Shown: positions 1 through 7,790, counted from the stretch's first letter. The stretch: DNA of 64,000 nt from Nocardioides sp. S-1144 (GCF_005954645.2 NZ_CP040695.2:3968001-4032000); one strand, 5' to 3'. Numbers and translations: made by a program. Notes: generated from the letters alone by a model not told the origin.

Positions 1-452
1 GCGACGTCGGCGACGAAGCCGCCCTCTCCGTTCTTGAGCACGACCGTCACCTCCTGCCCGTCGGTGTAGGACGCCGTCCACGGGGTCGCGACGTTCTCGA
101 TGCGCAGGCGCTGGTCGCGGCAGACGAACTTCTGGTGGTCGTTGCGCACGAGCGCACCGGGCAGCAGGTGCGACTCGCACAGGATCTGGAAGCCGTTGCA
201 GATGCCGAGCACGGGCATCCCCCTCCCGGCGGCGGCGACGACCTCGGTCATCACCGGCGCGAAGCGGGAGATCGCGCCGCAGCGCAGGTAGTCGCCGTAG
301 GAGAAGCCGCCGGGCAGGACGACGGCGTCGACCCCGCGCAGGTCGTGGTCGCCGTGCCACAGCGCGACGGCCTCGTGGCCGCCGATCCGGACGGCGCGCT
401 GGGCGTCGGCGTCGTCGAGCGAGCCGGGGAAGGTGACGACCCCGACCCTCAC
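1..452 (-). CDS. purQ: Phosphoribosylformylglycinamidine synthase subunit PurQ (partial, C-terminus outside window)
   Basis: Glutamine amidotransferase subunit of FGAM synthase, which supplies ammonia to PurL in the fourth step of de novo purine synthesis in the cytoplasm. The visible N-terminal 150 residues begin MRVGVVTFPGS. They contain the PGGFSYGDYLR loop and the class I amidotransferase nucleophile elbow VLGICNGFQIL, whose Cys is catalytic. The GTG start at 452 overlaps the purS stop codon by 4 nt (GTGA), so PurS and PurQ are probably translationally coupled. The C-terminal catalytic His and Glu lie beyond the left edge. Identity is clear; the gene is incomplete only because the window ends. 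Confidence 0.95.
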   Translation of the reverse strand, partial: MRVGVVTFPGSLDDADAQRAVRIGGHEAVALWHGDHDLRGVDAVVLPGGFSYGDYLRCGAISRFAPVMTEVVAAAGRGMPVLGICNGFQILCESHLLPGALVRNDHQKFVCRDQRLRIENVATPWTASYTDGQEVTVVLKNGEGGFVADV

Positions 453-703
453 CGGACGGCGTCCTCGACGCGGACGGTGAAGTCCTCGATCACGGGGTTC
501 GACAGCAGCTTCTCGGCCATGTCGCGCACCTCGGCGAGGACGGCCTCGGTGACCTCGCCCTCGAAGTCGAGCTCGAAGCGCTTGCCCTGGCGGACGTCGG
601 CCACGCCGACGAACCCGAGCCGCGGCAGGGCTCCGAGCACCGCCTTCCCCTGGGGGTCGAGGATCTCGGGCTTGGGCATCACGTCGACGACGACCTTGGG
701 CAC
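449..703 (-). CDS. purS: Phosphoribosylformylglycinamidine synthase subunit PurS
   Basis: Small (84 aa) subunit that bridges PurL and PurQ in the Gram-positive/archaeal type FGAM synthase. Typical PurS features are the start VPKVVVDVMPKPEILDPQG, the central VRQGKRFEL stretch and the C-terminal LLSNPVIEDF. The frame is open upstream to 751, but the GTG at 703 is chosen because homology begins there and because TAGGAT lies 7 nt upstream, giving an almost leaderless mRNA. It overlaps purQ by 4 nt and forms an operon with it. Confidence 0.93.
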   Translation of the reverse strand: MPKVVVDVMPKPEILDPQGKAVLGALPRLGFVGVADVRQGKRFELDFEGEVTEAVLAEVRDMAEKLLSNPVIEDFTVRVEDAVR

Positions 704-710
704 GGGCCCG

Positions 711-716
711 ATCCTA
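711..716 (-). promoter_or_regulatory. -10 box TAGGAT of purSQ promoter (leaderless)
   Basis: TAGGAT on the minus strand ends 7 nt before the purS GTG, the spacing expected when transcription starts at or next to the start codon. Its TAG is also the stop codon of the upstream small gene (714-941). No convincing -35 is seen. Confidence 0.55.
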
Positions 717-941
717 TTCGGCCCCGGCGTCCGCACCGTCGTCGGGCCCACCGTCGGGCTCCCCGCCGGCCCGGTCGGCGGGCTCGGCCGCCGGCTCGAC
801 GGCCGCGGTGTCGCCGAAGGAGGACCCGGCCGCGCCGTCGTCCTCGAACGCCCCGGCCTGCACGGCCATGGCCAGCACGGCGGCCGAGGCCGACAGGCCC
901 GCGGTCACGAAGACGCGACGACGACGGCGGGGTTCACTCAC
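714..941 (-). CDS. Small exported or membrane-anchored hypothetical protein
   Basis: 75-aa protein with an Arg-rich N-terminus (SEPRRRRR), one hydrophobic segment at about residues 9-30 (VFVTAGLSASAAVLAMAVQA), then an acidic, Pro/Gly/Asp-rich tail. This looks like a signal peptide or signal anchor followed by a disordered extracellular tail. There is no lipobox Cys. It starts at GTG 941 and its TAG stop sits inside the -10 box of purS. Codon use matches the neighbours. Function unknown; possible alternatives are a non-coding frame or a very short secreted protein. Confidence 0.5.
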   Translation of the reverse strand: MSEPRRRRRVFVTAGLSASAAVLAMAVQAGAFEDDGAAGSSFGDTAAVEPAAEPADRAGGEPDGGPDDGADAGAE

Positions 942-993
942 CCTCCCAGCATGCGGTCCCGGTCCAACCCGGCCCCGGCTTCAGGGGACGCGG

Positions 994-999
994 CACAAT
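994..999 (+). promoter_or_regulatory. -10-like box CACAAT, leaderless spacing
   Basis: CACAAT followed by 6 nt and then ATG at 1006. The same hexamer and spacing occurs before the lipid kinase gene at 24436. Confidence 0.4.
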
Positions 1000-1005
1000 G
1001 GACCC

Positions 1006-1524
1006 ATGAGCATGTCGACACCCACCGGCCGCGGACGCCCCGGCCCCACCACCCCGCTGCGCCTGGAGTTCCCGCAGTCGCTGGCGGTGTACGACGACTA
1101 CGCGCAGGCCCAGAAGACCGTCGACTTCCTGTCCGACGAGCACTTCCCGGTCGAGAACTGCATGATCGTCGGCACCGACCTCAAGCGCATCGAGCGGATC
1201 ACCGGCCGCCTCACCACCGGCCGGGTCGCGCTGGCCGGGGCTGCGTCGGGCGCCTGGTTCGGCCTGTTCATCGGGGTCGTGCTGACCCTGTTCACCGACG
1301 AGAGCGCGGTCGCGACGATCCTGTCGACGGTGCTCTTCGGTGCGCTCTTCTTCCTGATCTGGTCGCTGCTCGGCTACGCGATGACCCGCGGCCAGCGCGA
1401 CTTCCAGTCGGTCACGCAGGTCGTCGCCACCCGATACGAGGTCCTCGTCGAGCACAAGGTCGCCGGCCAGGCGCGCGAGCTCCTCGCCGGGCTGCCCGGG
1501 GCGCTGCCCGACCCGTTCGCCTGA
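1006..1524 (+). CDS. Two-TM membrane protein, general stress protein 17M-like
   Basis: 172-aa protein. The N-terminal part (SLAVYDDYAQAQKTVDFLSDEHFPVENCMIVG) resembles the YflT/GSP17M stress-protein fold that begins many actinobacterial membrane proteins. It is followed by two adjacent hydrophobic helices (about residues 72-92 and 98-122, containing GAWFGLFIGVVLTLF and STVLFGALFFLIWSLLGYA). The C-terminal segment is soluble and probably cytoplasmic. ATG 1006 is preferred over the upstream frame start because a -10-like box is 6 nt before it. Role unknown; stress-related by family only. Confidence 0.75.
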   Translation: MSMSTPTGRGRPGPTTPLRLEFPQSLAVYDDYAQAQKTVDFLSDEHFPVENCMIVGTDLKRIERITGRLTTGRVALAGAASGAWFGLFIGVVLTLFTDESAVATILSTVLFGALFFLIWSLLGYAMTRGQRDFQSVTQVVATRYEVLVEHKVAGQARELLAGLPGALPDPFA

Positions 1525-1557
1525 GCGCGGCGGGCCGGTGGTGGTGCCGCGGCGGCG

Positions 1558-1563
1558 TAGCCT
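1558..1563 (+). promoter_or_regulatory. -10 box TAGCCT, near-leaderless
   Basis: TAGCCT lies 7 nt before the ATG at 1571 and supports that start over the longer open frame from 1538. Confidence 0.5.
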
Positions 1564-1570
1564 CCGGCCC

Positions 1571-2098
1571 ATGACCCGCACCCGTCTCGGACTCGCCGTC
1601 GCCGGCGTCCTGGCCCTCGTCACCCTCGTCACCCCGGCCTCGCACGCCGAGACCGGCTCGGTCGGCGAGGCGCCGGAGGCCGGCGTCCCGGCCCACCTCG
1701 ACCTCGCCGAGCTCACCGTCGCCAACCGCCAGCGCCGGCTCGAGGTCGACCTCGTCCTGGACGCCGTCGCGCCGCGGCGGACGTCGGCGTACGCGATCGT
1801 GGCGCCCGTCGCCGGCCGGCGGGGGCCGACCTTCGTCGTCGGCTGGAGCCAGCTGCGCGGCGAGCCCGACATCGACCGCGGACCGATCTTCGTGCGGATC
1901 GACGGCGAGGGCCTGACGCCGGTCCGCTGCCAGGGAGCGCGGGTCCGGCCCGTCCCTGCCCAGACCGCGATCCGGATCTCGGTCCCCCAGCGCTGTCTCG
2001 GCGCCACCGCGGGGACCGTGCGCGTCGACGCGCTCACCGAGCGCAGCGGCGGCGGCGACGTCGACGAGCTCGGTCCGGTCCGGGTGCGCCGGGGCTGA
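1571..2098 (+). CDS. Secreted hypothetical protein
   Basis: 175-aa protein with a classic Sec signal peptide: MTRTR, a hydrophobic core LGLAVAGVLALVTLVTP and a probable cleavage after SHA (residue ~26). The mature part is a short beta-rich region without a recognised motif; two Cys residues (QCRGAR-type region near 120 and QRCLG near 141) could form a disulfide in the exported protein. It is convergent with the membrane gene ending at 2141. No family recognised. Confidence 0.7.
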   Translation: MTRTRLGLAVAGVLALVTLVTPASHAETGSVGEAPEAGVPAHLDLAELTVANRQRRLEVDLVLDAVAPRRTSAYAIVAPVAGRRGPTFVVGWSQLRGEPDIDRGPIFVRIDGEGLTPVRCQGARVRPVPAQTAIRISVPQRCLGATAGTVRVDALTERSGGGDVDELGPVRVRRG

Positions 2099-2140
2099 CC
2101 CCCAGCCGGTGGCCTCAGCCGATGGCCCCAGCCGGCGGGC

Positions 2141-2584
2141 TCAGCCGGCGGGCGGGGCCGGCTCCGGCTTCCGCACGGTGGCGAAACCCAGCGCGACGCA
2201 GCCGAGCAGGCACGCGACCACGACGAGGACCGCGCCGAGACCGAACGACCACGCCGACACCGAGCCGACCGCCACGACGAGGACGACGGCGCCGGCGGTG
2301 GACACCAGCCACAGCAGCACCCGGGCCACCATCGCCCCCACGCCGCGCAGCGGCGCGATCCCGAGCAGCACCAGGGCGCACAGGGGCAGCGGCAGCAGGG
2401 CCAGGCCGAGGACCGGGGGGAGGTCGAGGACGCCGGTGCGGAGCAGCTCGGCGCCGCCCAGGGGCGACGTCCCGGCGGCCACGCCGTGGCGGAACCACGG
2501 CACCCACATCGCCGCCACCCAGGCGCCGGCGGCCAGCGCCCACAGCACGACGCCGACCAGCTCGTGGGCGCGCCGGTCGGTCAC
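2141..2584 (-). CDS. Small polytopic membrane protein
   Basis: 147 aa with about four hydrophobic helices (VVLWALAAGAWVAAMWVPWF, LGLALLPLPLCALVLLGIAPL, LLWLVSTAGAVVLVVAVGSV, LGAVLVVVACLLGCVALGFA). The GTG start at 2584 overlaps the stop of the upstream gene by 4 nt (GTGA), so the two are translationally coupled and probably act together. Unknown function. Confidence 0.7.
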   Translation of the reverse strand: MTDRRAHELVGVVLWALAAGAWVAAMWVPWFRHGVAAGTSPLGGAELLRTGVLDLPPVLGLALLPLPLCALVLLGIAPLRGVGAMVARVLLWLVSTAGAVVLVVAVGSVSAWSFGLGAVLVVVACLLGCVALGFATVRKPEPAPPAG

Positions 2585-3327
2585 GGGCCCGTCCCGAGCA
2601 GGTCGTCGCCGCTCGACTCCAGGCTGACGTACCAGCGGCCGTCGCGGCGCACCGTGGTGAGGAACGGCTCGACGACCGGGTCCCCGTCGGCGCGCCAGCC
2701 CTCGGCCAGCGGCATCGAGTAGGTCGCGGCCTCCAGCCCGGCACCGGAGCCCGCCGGGAGCCGGCCGGGGTCGAGGACGACGTCGATCGCACCGTCGACG
2801 ACGACGACGCGGACGGGGCCGGACCCGATCGAGTCGGCGTCCAGGCGCAGGTCGGCCAGGGAGAGGTCGACGGCGGCGAGCGTGGCCAGGGACCGCCGGT
2901 CGACGCCGTCGCCGAGCTGGGACTCCGCGGCCAGCAGCACCGCCGTCACCTCGTCGGGGACCTCCGCCCCGACGCGGAGCAACCGGCTGCTCAGCCGCTC
3001 GTAGGCGGTGCGGGCCCGGTCGGGGTCCGCGGTCTCCTCCGGGTCGACCACGGCGAGGACGGCGGCCGGGTCGACGTCGACGATCCCCTGGAGCAGCTGG
3101 GCGACGGCGTCCTCGGGCGAGTCGGCCCCGGTCTCGTCGACCCAGACCAGCGGCACCACCAGCGACAGCGCCAGCAGCCCGGCGACGACCCAGCACCCCA
3201 CCTTCAGCGCCGTGCGCGCGGGCCCGTCCCACAGCGGACCCGTGGGCCGCGACGCCGACCGGCGGCGCTCGCGCGGCACCGCGGCCGGCTCGGCGTAGTC
3301 GACCTCCTGGCCGTGCGGTGCCGTCAT
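2581..3327 (-). CDS. Membrane-anchored hypothetical protein
   Basis: 248 aa. A charged cytoplasmic N-terminus (about 40 residues) is followed by one TM helix (VGCWVVAGLLALSLVVPLVW, ~43-62) and an extracellular domain of about 185 residues. That domain has a helical first half (EDAVAQLLQGIVDVDPAAVLAVVDPEE) and a beta-rich C-terminus ending in the WYVSLE stretch, reminiscent of small NTF2/DUF4878-like extracellular domains, though this is not firm. ATG 3327 has TAGGCT exactly 6 nt upstream. First gene of a two-gene unit with the membrane protein at 2141-2584. Confidence 0.7.
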   Translation of the reverse strand: MTAPHGQEVDYAEPAAVPRERRRSASRPTGPLWDGPARTALKVGCWVVAGLLALSLVVPLVWVDETGADSPEDAVAQLLQGIVDVDPAAVLAVVDPEETADPDRARTAYERLSSRLLRVGAEVPDEVTAVLLAAESQLGDGVDRRSLATLAAVDLSLADLRLDADSIGSGPVRVVVVDGAIDVVLDPGRLPAGSGAGLEAATYSMPLAEGWRADGDPVVEPFLTTVRRDGRWYVSLESSGDDLLGTGP

Positions 3328-3333
3328 GCGGCG

Positions 3334-3339
3334 AGCCTA
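3334..3339 (-). promoter_or_regulatory. -10 box TAGGCT, leaderless
   Basis: TAGGCT on the minus strand, 6 nt before the ATG at 3327. Confidence 0.55.
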
Positions 3340-3379
3340 CGAGGGCCGCACCAGCACCCGCGGGCCTCCGCGCGCCGGG

Positions 3380-3568
3380 CTAGCGGCGGGGGCGCAGCAG
3401 CACGAAGCCGAGCGCGACGCCGAAGCCGGCGACGAGCGGACCGATCGTGGCCCAGGTGCGGCCGCTGGTGAAGCCGCCGTCGACGTAGCCCAGGCCCTGC
3501 AGGGTCCAGAGCACCCCGACGGCCACGAGGATCCCGGCCAGGAGCAGACCCACCCCACGCGCGGCCAC
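3380..3568 (-). CDS. Small two-helix membrane protein
   Basis: 62 aa starting at GTG 3568, which shares its first base with the stop codon of the acyl-CoA ligase gene (TAGTG). Two hydrophobic helices (VGLLLAGILVAVGVLWTLQGLG and IGPLVAGFGVALGFVLL) are joined by a short GGFTSGRT loop, with a basic C-terminus (LRPRR). This hairpin pattern is common in tiny conserved actinobacterial membrane proteins. Translational coupling to the ligase suggests co-expression, not necessarily shared function. Confidence 0.65.
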   Translation of the reverse strand: MAARGVGLLLAGILVAVGVLWTLQGLGYVDGGFTSGRTWATIGPLVAGFGVALGFVLLRPRR

Positions 3569-5136
3569 TACGACAGCTCGCGCTTGAGGATCTTCCCGGT
3601 CGCCGTCATCGGCAGGGCCTCGACGAACTCGACGACGCGCGGGTACTTGTAGGCGGCCATCTGCTCCTTGCCCCAGGCGACGAGCTCGTCCTCGGTGACG
3701 GTGGCGTCCTTGGCGCGGATGACGACGGCCTTGATCTCCTCGCCGTGGCTCTCGTGCGGCACGCCGATGACGGCGGCGAGGGAGACGTCGGGGTGGGTGA
3801 GGAGCACCTCCTCGATCTCGCGGGGGTAGACGTTGAAGCCGCCGCGGATGATCATGTCCTTGGACCGGTCGACGATGTAGTACCAGCCGTCGTCGTCCTT
3901 GCGGCCGAGGTCGCCGGAGCGGAACCAGCCGTCCTGGATGGCCTCGGCGGTGGCGTCGGGGCGGCCGTGGTAGCCCTTCATGATGTTGTGGCCCCTGATG
4001 GCGATCTCGCCGACCCCGCCCGCGGGTCCGCCGGGCTCGATCTCCTCCCAGGACTCGGGCGCGAGCAGCTTCATCTCCACGCCCGGGATCGGCGTGCCGA
4101 TCGAGCCGACCCGCACCGGCTCGCCGAGCCGGCTGAACGACGCGACCGGGCTGGTCTCGGAGAGCCCGTAGCCCTCGAGGATGGTCACCCCGAACCGCTT
4201 CTCGAAGTCCTTGTGCACCTCGACCGGCAGCGCCGAGCCACCGGCCGCGGCGATCCGCAGGTTCGCCGCGATGGCGCTGACGTCGACGCCGTCCTCGAGC
4301 GCACCGAGCAGGCCCCAGTACATCGTCGGGACGCCGGCGAAGAAGCTCACCTCGTGCTCGAGCATCAGCTCGAGCGCCGGCCGCGCCTCGAAGCGCGGCA
4401 GCATGACGACGGTCCCGCCGAAGGCGAAGGCGCCGTTCTGGATGACGGTCTGGCCGAAGGAGTGGAACAGCGGCAGGACGCAGAGGTAGGTGTCGGGCGT
4501 GGCCGCGTCGGCCCCGAAGAGGTCGGCCCCGGCCAGCGCGTTGTCGCGCATGTTGCGGTGCCGCAGCTCGGCACCCTTGGGCTGGCCCGTGGTGCCGGAG
4601 GTGTAGAGGATGACCGCGGTGTCGTCCTCGTCGGTGGCGACCGAGGCGAACGTCGGCGGCTGCCCGGCCATCGCGCGGCCCATCGTCTCGGTGCTCTCGA
4701 TCGGGCTCTCCGCGGCCGGGTCGGCGGTGATGACGAGGAAGTGCTCGCACGACTCGGTGGCCTGGAAGCCGCTGTGGCCCTCCTGGCCGATCGGCAGCTC
4801 GGGCGTGCCCTGGAAGCAGAGGTAGGCCTTCGCCCCGGAGTCGGCGAGGTGGTAGGCCACCTCCCGGCCCTTGAGCAGCACGTTGAGCGGGACGACGGTC
4901 GCCCCCGCCTTGAGGATCCCGAAGTAGGCGATCGTGAAGTACGGCAGGTTCGGGCAGCTCAGCGCCACCTTGTCGCCGCGCTCGATGCCCCGGGAGGCCA
5001 GCAGCCCGGCGACCTGGTTGGCCGCGCCGTCGACCTGCGCGTAGGTCAGCCGGGTGGCCCCGAGGACGATCGCGTCGCGGTCGGGGTGGGCTGCGGCGCT
5101 GTCCTCGAGGAGGGTGGCCAGGTTGTAGTCCGTCAC
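3568..5136 (-). CDS. Long-chain fatty-acid-CoA ligase (FadD-type, AMP-binding)
   Basis: 522-aa ANL-superfamily enzyme that activates a carboxylic acid with ATP to an acyl-AMP and then to acyl-CoA. Visible motifs are the phosphate-binding loop AVILYTSGTTGQPKG (~178-192), YGLSETSP, GWFRSGDLG (A8 region) and the hinge YIVDRSKDMIIRGGFNVYP. The C-terminal catalytic Lys is in TGKILKRELS. Length is normal for short FadD proteins. Starts at GTG 5136 with TAGGTT 6 nt upstream. It lies directly after the MMPL exporter gene, so it may supply acyl-CoA for an exported lipid, but this is only context. Substrate chain length cannot be read from sequence. Confidence 0.88.
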   Translation of the reverse strand: MTDYNLATLLEDSAAAHPDRDAIVLGATRLTYAQVDGAANQVAGLLASRGIERGDKVALSCPNLPYFTIAYFGILKAGATVVPLNVLLKGREVAYHLADSGAKAYLCFQGTPELPIGQEGHSGFQATESCEHFLVITADPAAESPIESTETMGRAMAGQPPTFASVATDEDDTAVILYTSGTTGQPKGAELRHRNMRDNALAGADLFGADAATPDTYLCVLPLFHSFGQTVIQNGAFAFGGTVVMLPRFEARPALELMLEHEVSFFAGVPTMYWGLLGALEDGVDVSAIAANLRIAAAGGSALPVEVHKDFEKRFGVTILEGYGLSETSPVASFSRLGEPVRVGSIGTPIPGVEMKLLAPESWEEIEPGGPAGGVGEIAIRGHNIMKGYHGRPDATAEAIQDGWFRSGDLGRKDDDGWYYIVDRSKDMIIRGGFNVYPREIEEVLLTHPDVSLAAVIGVPHESHGEEIKAVVIRAKDATVTEDELVAWGKEQMAAYKYPRVVEFVEALPMTATGKILKRELS

Positions 5137-5142
5137 GCCGAC

Positions 5143-5148
5143 AACCTA
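5143..5148 (-). promoter_or_regulatory. -10 box TAGGTT of acyl-CoA ligase, leaderless
   Basis: TAGGTT ends 6 nt before GTG 5136. Its first three bases are the TAG stop codon of the MMPL gene, so the ligase can be transcribed from a promoter buried in the end of the preceding gene. Confidence 0.55.
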
Positions 5149-7260
5149 CTCAGCCGTGGGTGAGGCCGCCACGCTCCCGCGGTGCCGGCCCGGGTCGTCC
5201 TCCGACCGGCGCGAGAGGTGGCCGGGCCACCAGAACCGGCGACCGAGCAGCGCCACCAGGGCCGGCACCAGCACGCTGCGCACCAGGAGGGTGTCGAGCA
5301 GCACGCCGAAGCCGACGATGACGCCGATCTGGGTGAGCACGATCAGCGGCAGCACGCCGAGCACGGTGAAGACCGCGGCGAGCAGGATCCCGGCGCTGGT
5401 GATGACGCCGCCGGTGACGGCGAGCGCCACCGAGATCGCCGTGGTCGTGTCGTGCTCCTCGGCCTCCTCCTTGGCCCGCGTGGTGAGGAAGATGTTGTAG
5501 TCGACGCCGAGCGCCACCAGGAAGAGGAAGCTCAGCAGCGGCACGCTCAGGTCGAGCGCCGGGAACCCGAACCACTGGGTGAAGGCGACCCAGCTGGCGC
5601 CGAGGCTCGCGGCGTACGTCGCCACCACCGTCAGCACGAGCACCACCGCGGCCACCACCGAGCGCAGCAGGACCAGCAGCACGACCAGCACCACCCCGAG
5701 GATCAGCGGCACGATCAGCCGCTGGTCGCGGTCGGCCGCGTCGGCCGCGTCGAGCGCCTCGGCGTCGGGGCCGCCGACCATCGCGGCGCCGTCGACCCCG
5801 GTGGCGGCCGCGCGGACCTGCTCGACGACGTCGAAGGCGGCCTCGGAGGCCGGCTCCGCGGTGAGGACGGCCGACAGCACGGCGCGCCCGTCCGCCTCAC
5901 CGGACTCGTCGACGCGCTGCACGCCGTCGACGTCACCGATCGCGGCGGCGACGGCGTCCCGCGCGGCGGCCGGGACGACGACGACGGTCGGCTGGGAGGA
6001 GCCCGCCGGGAAGTGCTCGGCCAGGACCTCCTGGCCGGTGACGGCCTCGGGGGTGGCGCGGAACTGCTCGGTCTCGGACAGCCCCACCTTGAGGCCGATC
6101 ACCGGGAGCGCCAGGACGACGAGCACCAGCACGCCGGCCACGCTGACCAGCACCGGTCGCCGGGTGACGGAGGCGCCGACCTTGGCCCACACCCCGGTGC
6201 GGGACGGGTCGTCCTGGCCCACCCTCGGGACGAAGGGCCAGAAGAGACGGCGTCCGAAGCAGGTCATCGCGGCCGGCAGCACCAGCAGCGCGTAGACGAC
6301 CGCGGTGACGATGCCGATCGCCCCACCGAAGCCGATGTTCCGGCTGGTCGGGTTGTCGGCCAGGCCCAGGCAGAGCAGCGCCAGCACGACGGTGCCCGAG
6401 CTGGCCAGGATGGCCGGGGCGGCCCGTTCGAGGGCGCGGCGCATGGCGGCGTACCGGTCGTCCTCGCGGCGCAGCTCCTCGCGGTAGCGCGCGATGAGCA
6501 GCAGGGCGTAGTTGGTGCCGGCGCCGAACACCAGCACCGAGGTGATGCCGACCGAGGCGCCGTCGGTGGTGAAGCCGAAGAGCTTGGTGCCGATTGCGAC
6601 GAGCTGGACGGCGACCTGGTCGGCCACCCCGACCACGCTCAGCGGCACCAGCCACAGCCAGGGGCTGCGGTAGGTGACGAGCAGGAGCAGCGCGACGACG
6701 GAGGCGGTCACGGCGAGCAGGCGCACGTCGGCGCCGTCGAAGACCTTCGACAGGTCGACGATGAACGCCGGCCCGCCGGTCACCTGGGCCTCCAACCCGT
6801 CGGGCAGACCCTCCGAGGCCGCCGCGCGCAGGTCCTCGATCGGGCCGGCGAGCTCGTCCTCGGGCGTGTCGGTCGCGAACGGGACGCCGATGAACGCGGC
6901 GGCGCCGTCCTCGGCGAGGACCGGGAAGGCCTGCTGGCCCTCGGCGGCGAACTCCTGGAGCGACCCGACCTTCTCCTCGACGGCCTGGCGGTCCGCCGCG
7001 GTGAGCTGCTCGCCGCCGCGGTCGAGGACGACGATCGCCGGGGTGTACTCGGCGGTGCCGAGCTGCTCCTGCAGGCGCGCGACCTGGGCCGACTCGGCGT
7101 CGGTCGGGAGGTTGGCGGTGGAGTTGTCGGACTCCTCGGCCTGGATCCCGGCACCCAGGAGCGCACCCGAGAACAGGATCGCCACCACGACGACGACCCA
7201 GCTGAGCCGGCGGCCGACCAGGTGCGGCAGACGGTACTTCCACGACTTAAGTAGTTCCAC
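5146..7260 (-). CDS. MMPL/RND-family exporter
   Basis: 704-aa inner-membrane transporter of the MMPL branch of the RND superfamily, using the proton gradient to move lipids or drugs across the membrane. Two homologous halves each have one TM helix (first at ~14-34), a large extracytoplasmic domain with Asp/Glu-rich helices, and five clustered TM helices. The conserved GAGTNYALLLIARYREELRR and GVDYNIFLTTRAKEEAEE segments mark the TM4-5 proton-relay region. The start is GTG 7260, preceded at 7 nt by TACTCT. A longer frame to 7299 would run through the divergent marR start and is rejected. Regulated most likely by the divergent MarR protein. Confidence 0.9.
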   Translation of the reverse strand: MELLKSWKYRLPHLVGRRLSWVVVVVAILFSGALLGAGIQAEESDNSTANLPTDAESAQVARLQEQLGTAEYTPAIVVLDRGGEQLTAADRQAVEEKVGSLQEFAAEGQQAFPVLAEDGAAAFIGVPFATDTPEDELAGPIEDLRAAASEGLPDGLEAQVTGGPAFIVDLSKVFDGADVRLLAVTASVVALLLLVTYRSPWLWLVPLSVVGVADQVAVQLVAIGTKLFGFTTDGASVGITSVLVFGAGTNYALLLIARYREELRREDDRYAAMRRALERAAPAILASSGTVVLALLCLGLADNPTSRNIGFGGAIGIVTAVVYALLVLPAAMTCFGRRLFWPFVPRVGQDDPSRTGVWAKVGASVTRRPVLVSVAGVLVLVVLALPVIGLKVGLSETEQFRATPEAVTGQEVLAEHFPAGSSQPTVVVVPAAARDAVAAAIGDVDGVQRVDESGEADGRAVLSAVLTAEPASEAAFDVVEQVRAAATGVDGAAMVGGPDAEALDAADAADRDQRLIVPLILGVVLVVLLVLLRSVVAAVVLVLTVVATYAASLGASWVAFTQWFGFPALDLSVPLLSFLFLVALGVDYNIFLTTRAKEEAEEHDTTTAISVALAVTGGVITSAGILLAAVFTVLGVLPLIVLTQIGVIVGFGVLLDTLLVRSVLVPALVALLGRRFWWPGHLSRRSEDDPGRHRGSVAASPTAE

Positions 7261-7267
7261 GCTCGAA

Positions 7268-7277
7268 AGAGTAAGGT
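7268..7277. promoter_or_regulatory. Overlapping divergent -10 boxes of the MMPL and marR genes
   Basis: On the minus strand TACTCT (7273-7268) lies 7 nt before GTG 7260. On the plus strand TAAGGT (7272-7277) lies 6 nt before GTG 7284. The two hexamers share two bases, so both promoters cannot be occupied at once and a single bound repressor would block both. The flanking CTTA...TAAG symmetry (about 7246-7275) and the palindrome ACTTAAGT at 7245-7252 are candidate MarR operator elements. Confidence 0.5.
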
Positions 7278-7283
7278 ATGTGC

Positions 7284-7790
7284 GTGCCTCCCGCCACATC
7301 CGCCCGCCGTCCCGATCCCGGCCGCTCCGAGGAGGCCCGCCGCGTGACGCGGGCCCTGCGCCGCTACGCGACGGAGTCCGACCTGTACGTCGCCGCGGCC
7401 GGCCGCGAGAGCGCGATGCACCGCACCGACCTCAACGGCCTGGCCCTGGTCATGGACCTCGGCCTCCAGGGCGAGCCGGCCACCCCGGGCCGGCTCAGCG
7501 CCACGATGCAGCTCAGCGCGCCCGCGACGTCGGCGATGCTCGACCGCCTGGAGCGCCAGGGCCACGTCACCCGCACGCCGCACCCCGAGGACCGCCGCTC
7601 GGTCGTCGTCGGGGTCACCGAGCACGCCCTCGACGTCGGCGGCCGGATGTTCGCCCGCCTCGCCGCCCACCTCGCCCCCGTCCTCGACGGGCGCACCGAC
7701 GAGGAGCTCGCCCTCATCGCCACCTTCCTCGAGGAGGTCGGCGAGGCCACCGGCGCCGCCCGGCGCGACGTCGCGGCCGCCGACGACTGA
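7284..7790 (+). CDS. MarR-family transcriptional regulator
   Basis: 168-aa winged-helix regulator. The recognition region reads LSATMQLSAPATSAMLDRLERQGHV followed by the wing TRTPHPEDRRSVVVGVTEHA, with dimerisation helices at both ends. GTG 7284 is chosen instead of ATG 7278 because TAAGGT is placed 6 nt before it. Divergent from the MMPL exporter with overlapping promoters, the usual arrangement for a ligand-released repressor of an efflux gene and of itself. Ligand unknown. Confidence 0.87.
   Translation: MPPATSARRPDPGRSEEARRVTRALRRYATESDLYVAAAGRESAMHRTDLNGLALVMDLGLQGEPATPGRLSATMQLSAPATSAMLDRLERQGHVTRTPHPEDRRSVVVGVTEHALDVGGRMFARLAAHLAPVLDGRTDEELALIATFLEEVGEATGAARRDVAAADD

Noticed and set aside
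704..751. Longer PurS with N-terminal MGPTTVRTPGPNRIGP
   Set aside because: The extension overlaps the -10 box and lacks PurS homology; GTG 703 fits both family length and promoter spacing.
2099..2140. Near-tandem CAGCCGGTGG-like repeats between convergent genes
   Set aside because: About three imperfect 13-14 bp units in extreme-GC DNA; likely low-complexity sequence, no clear stem.
3745..5163. Long plus-strand frame opposite the acyl-CoA ligase
   Set aside because: Antisense shadow; composition is Val/Asp/Glu/Arg-rich with no motif, and the minus-strand frame has full AMP-binding motifs.
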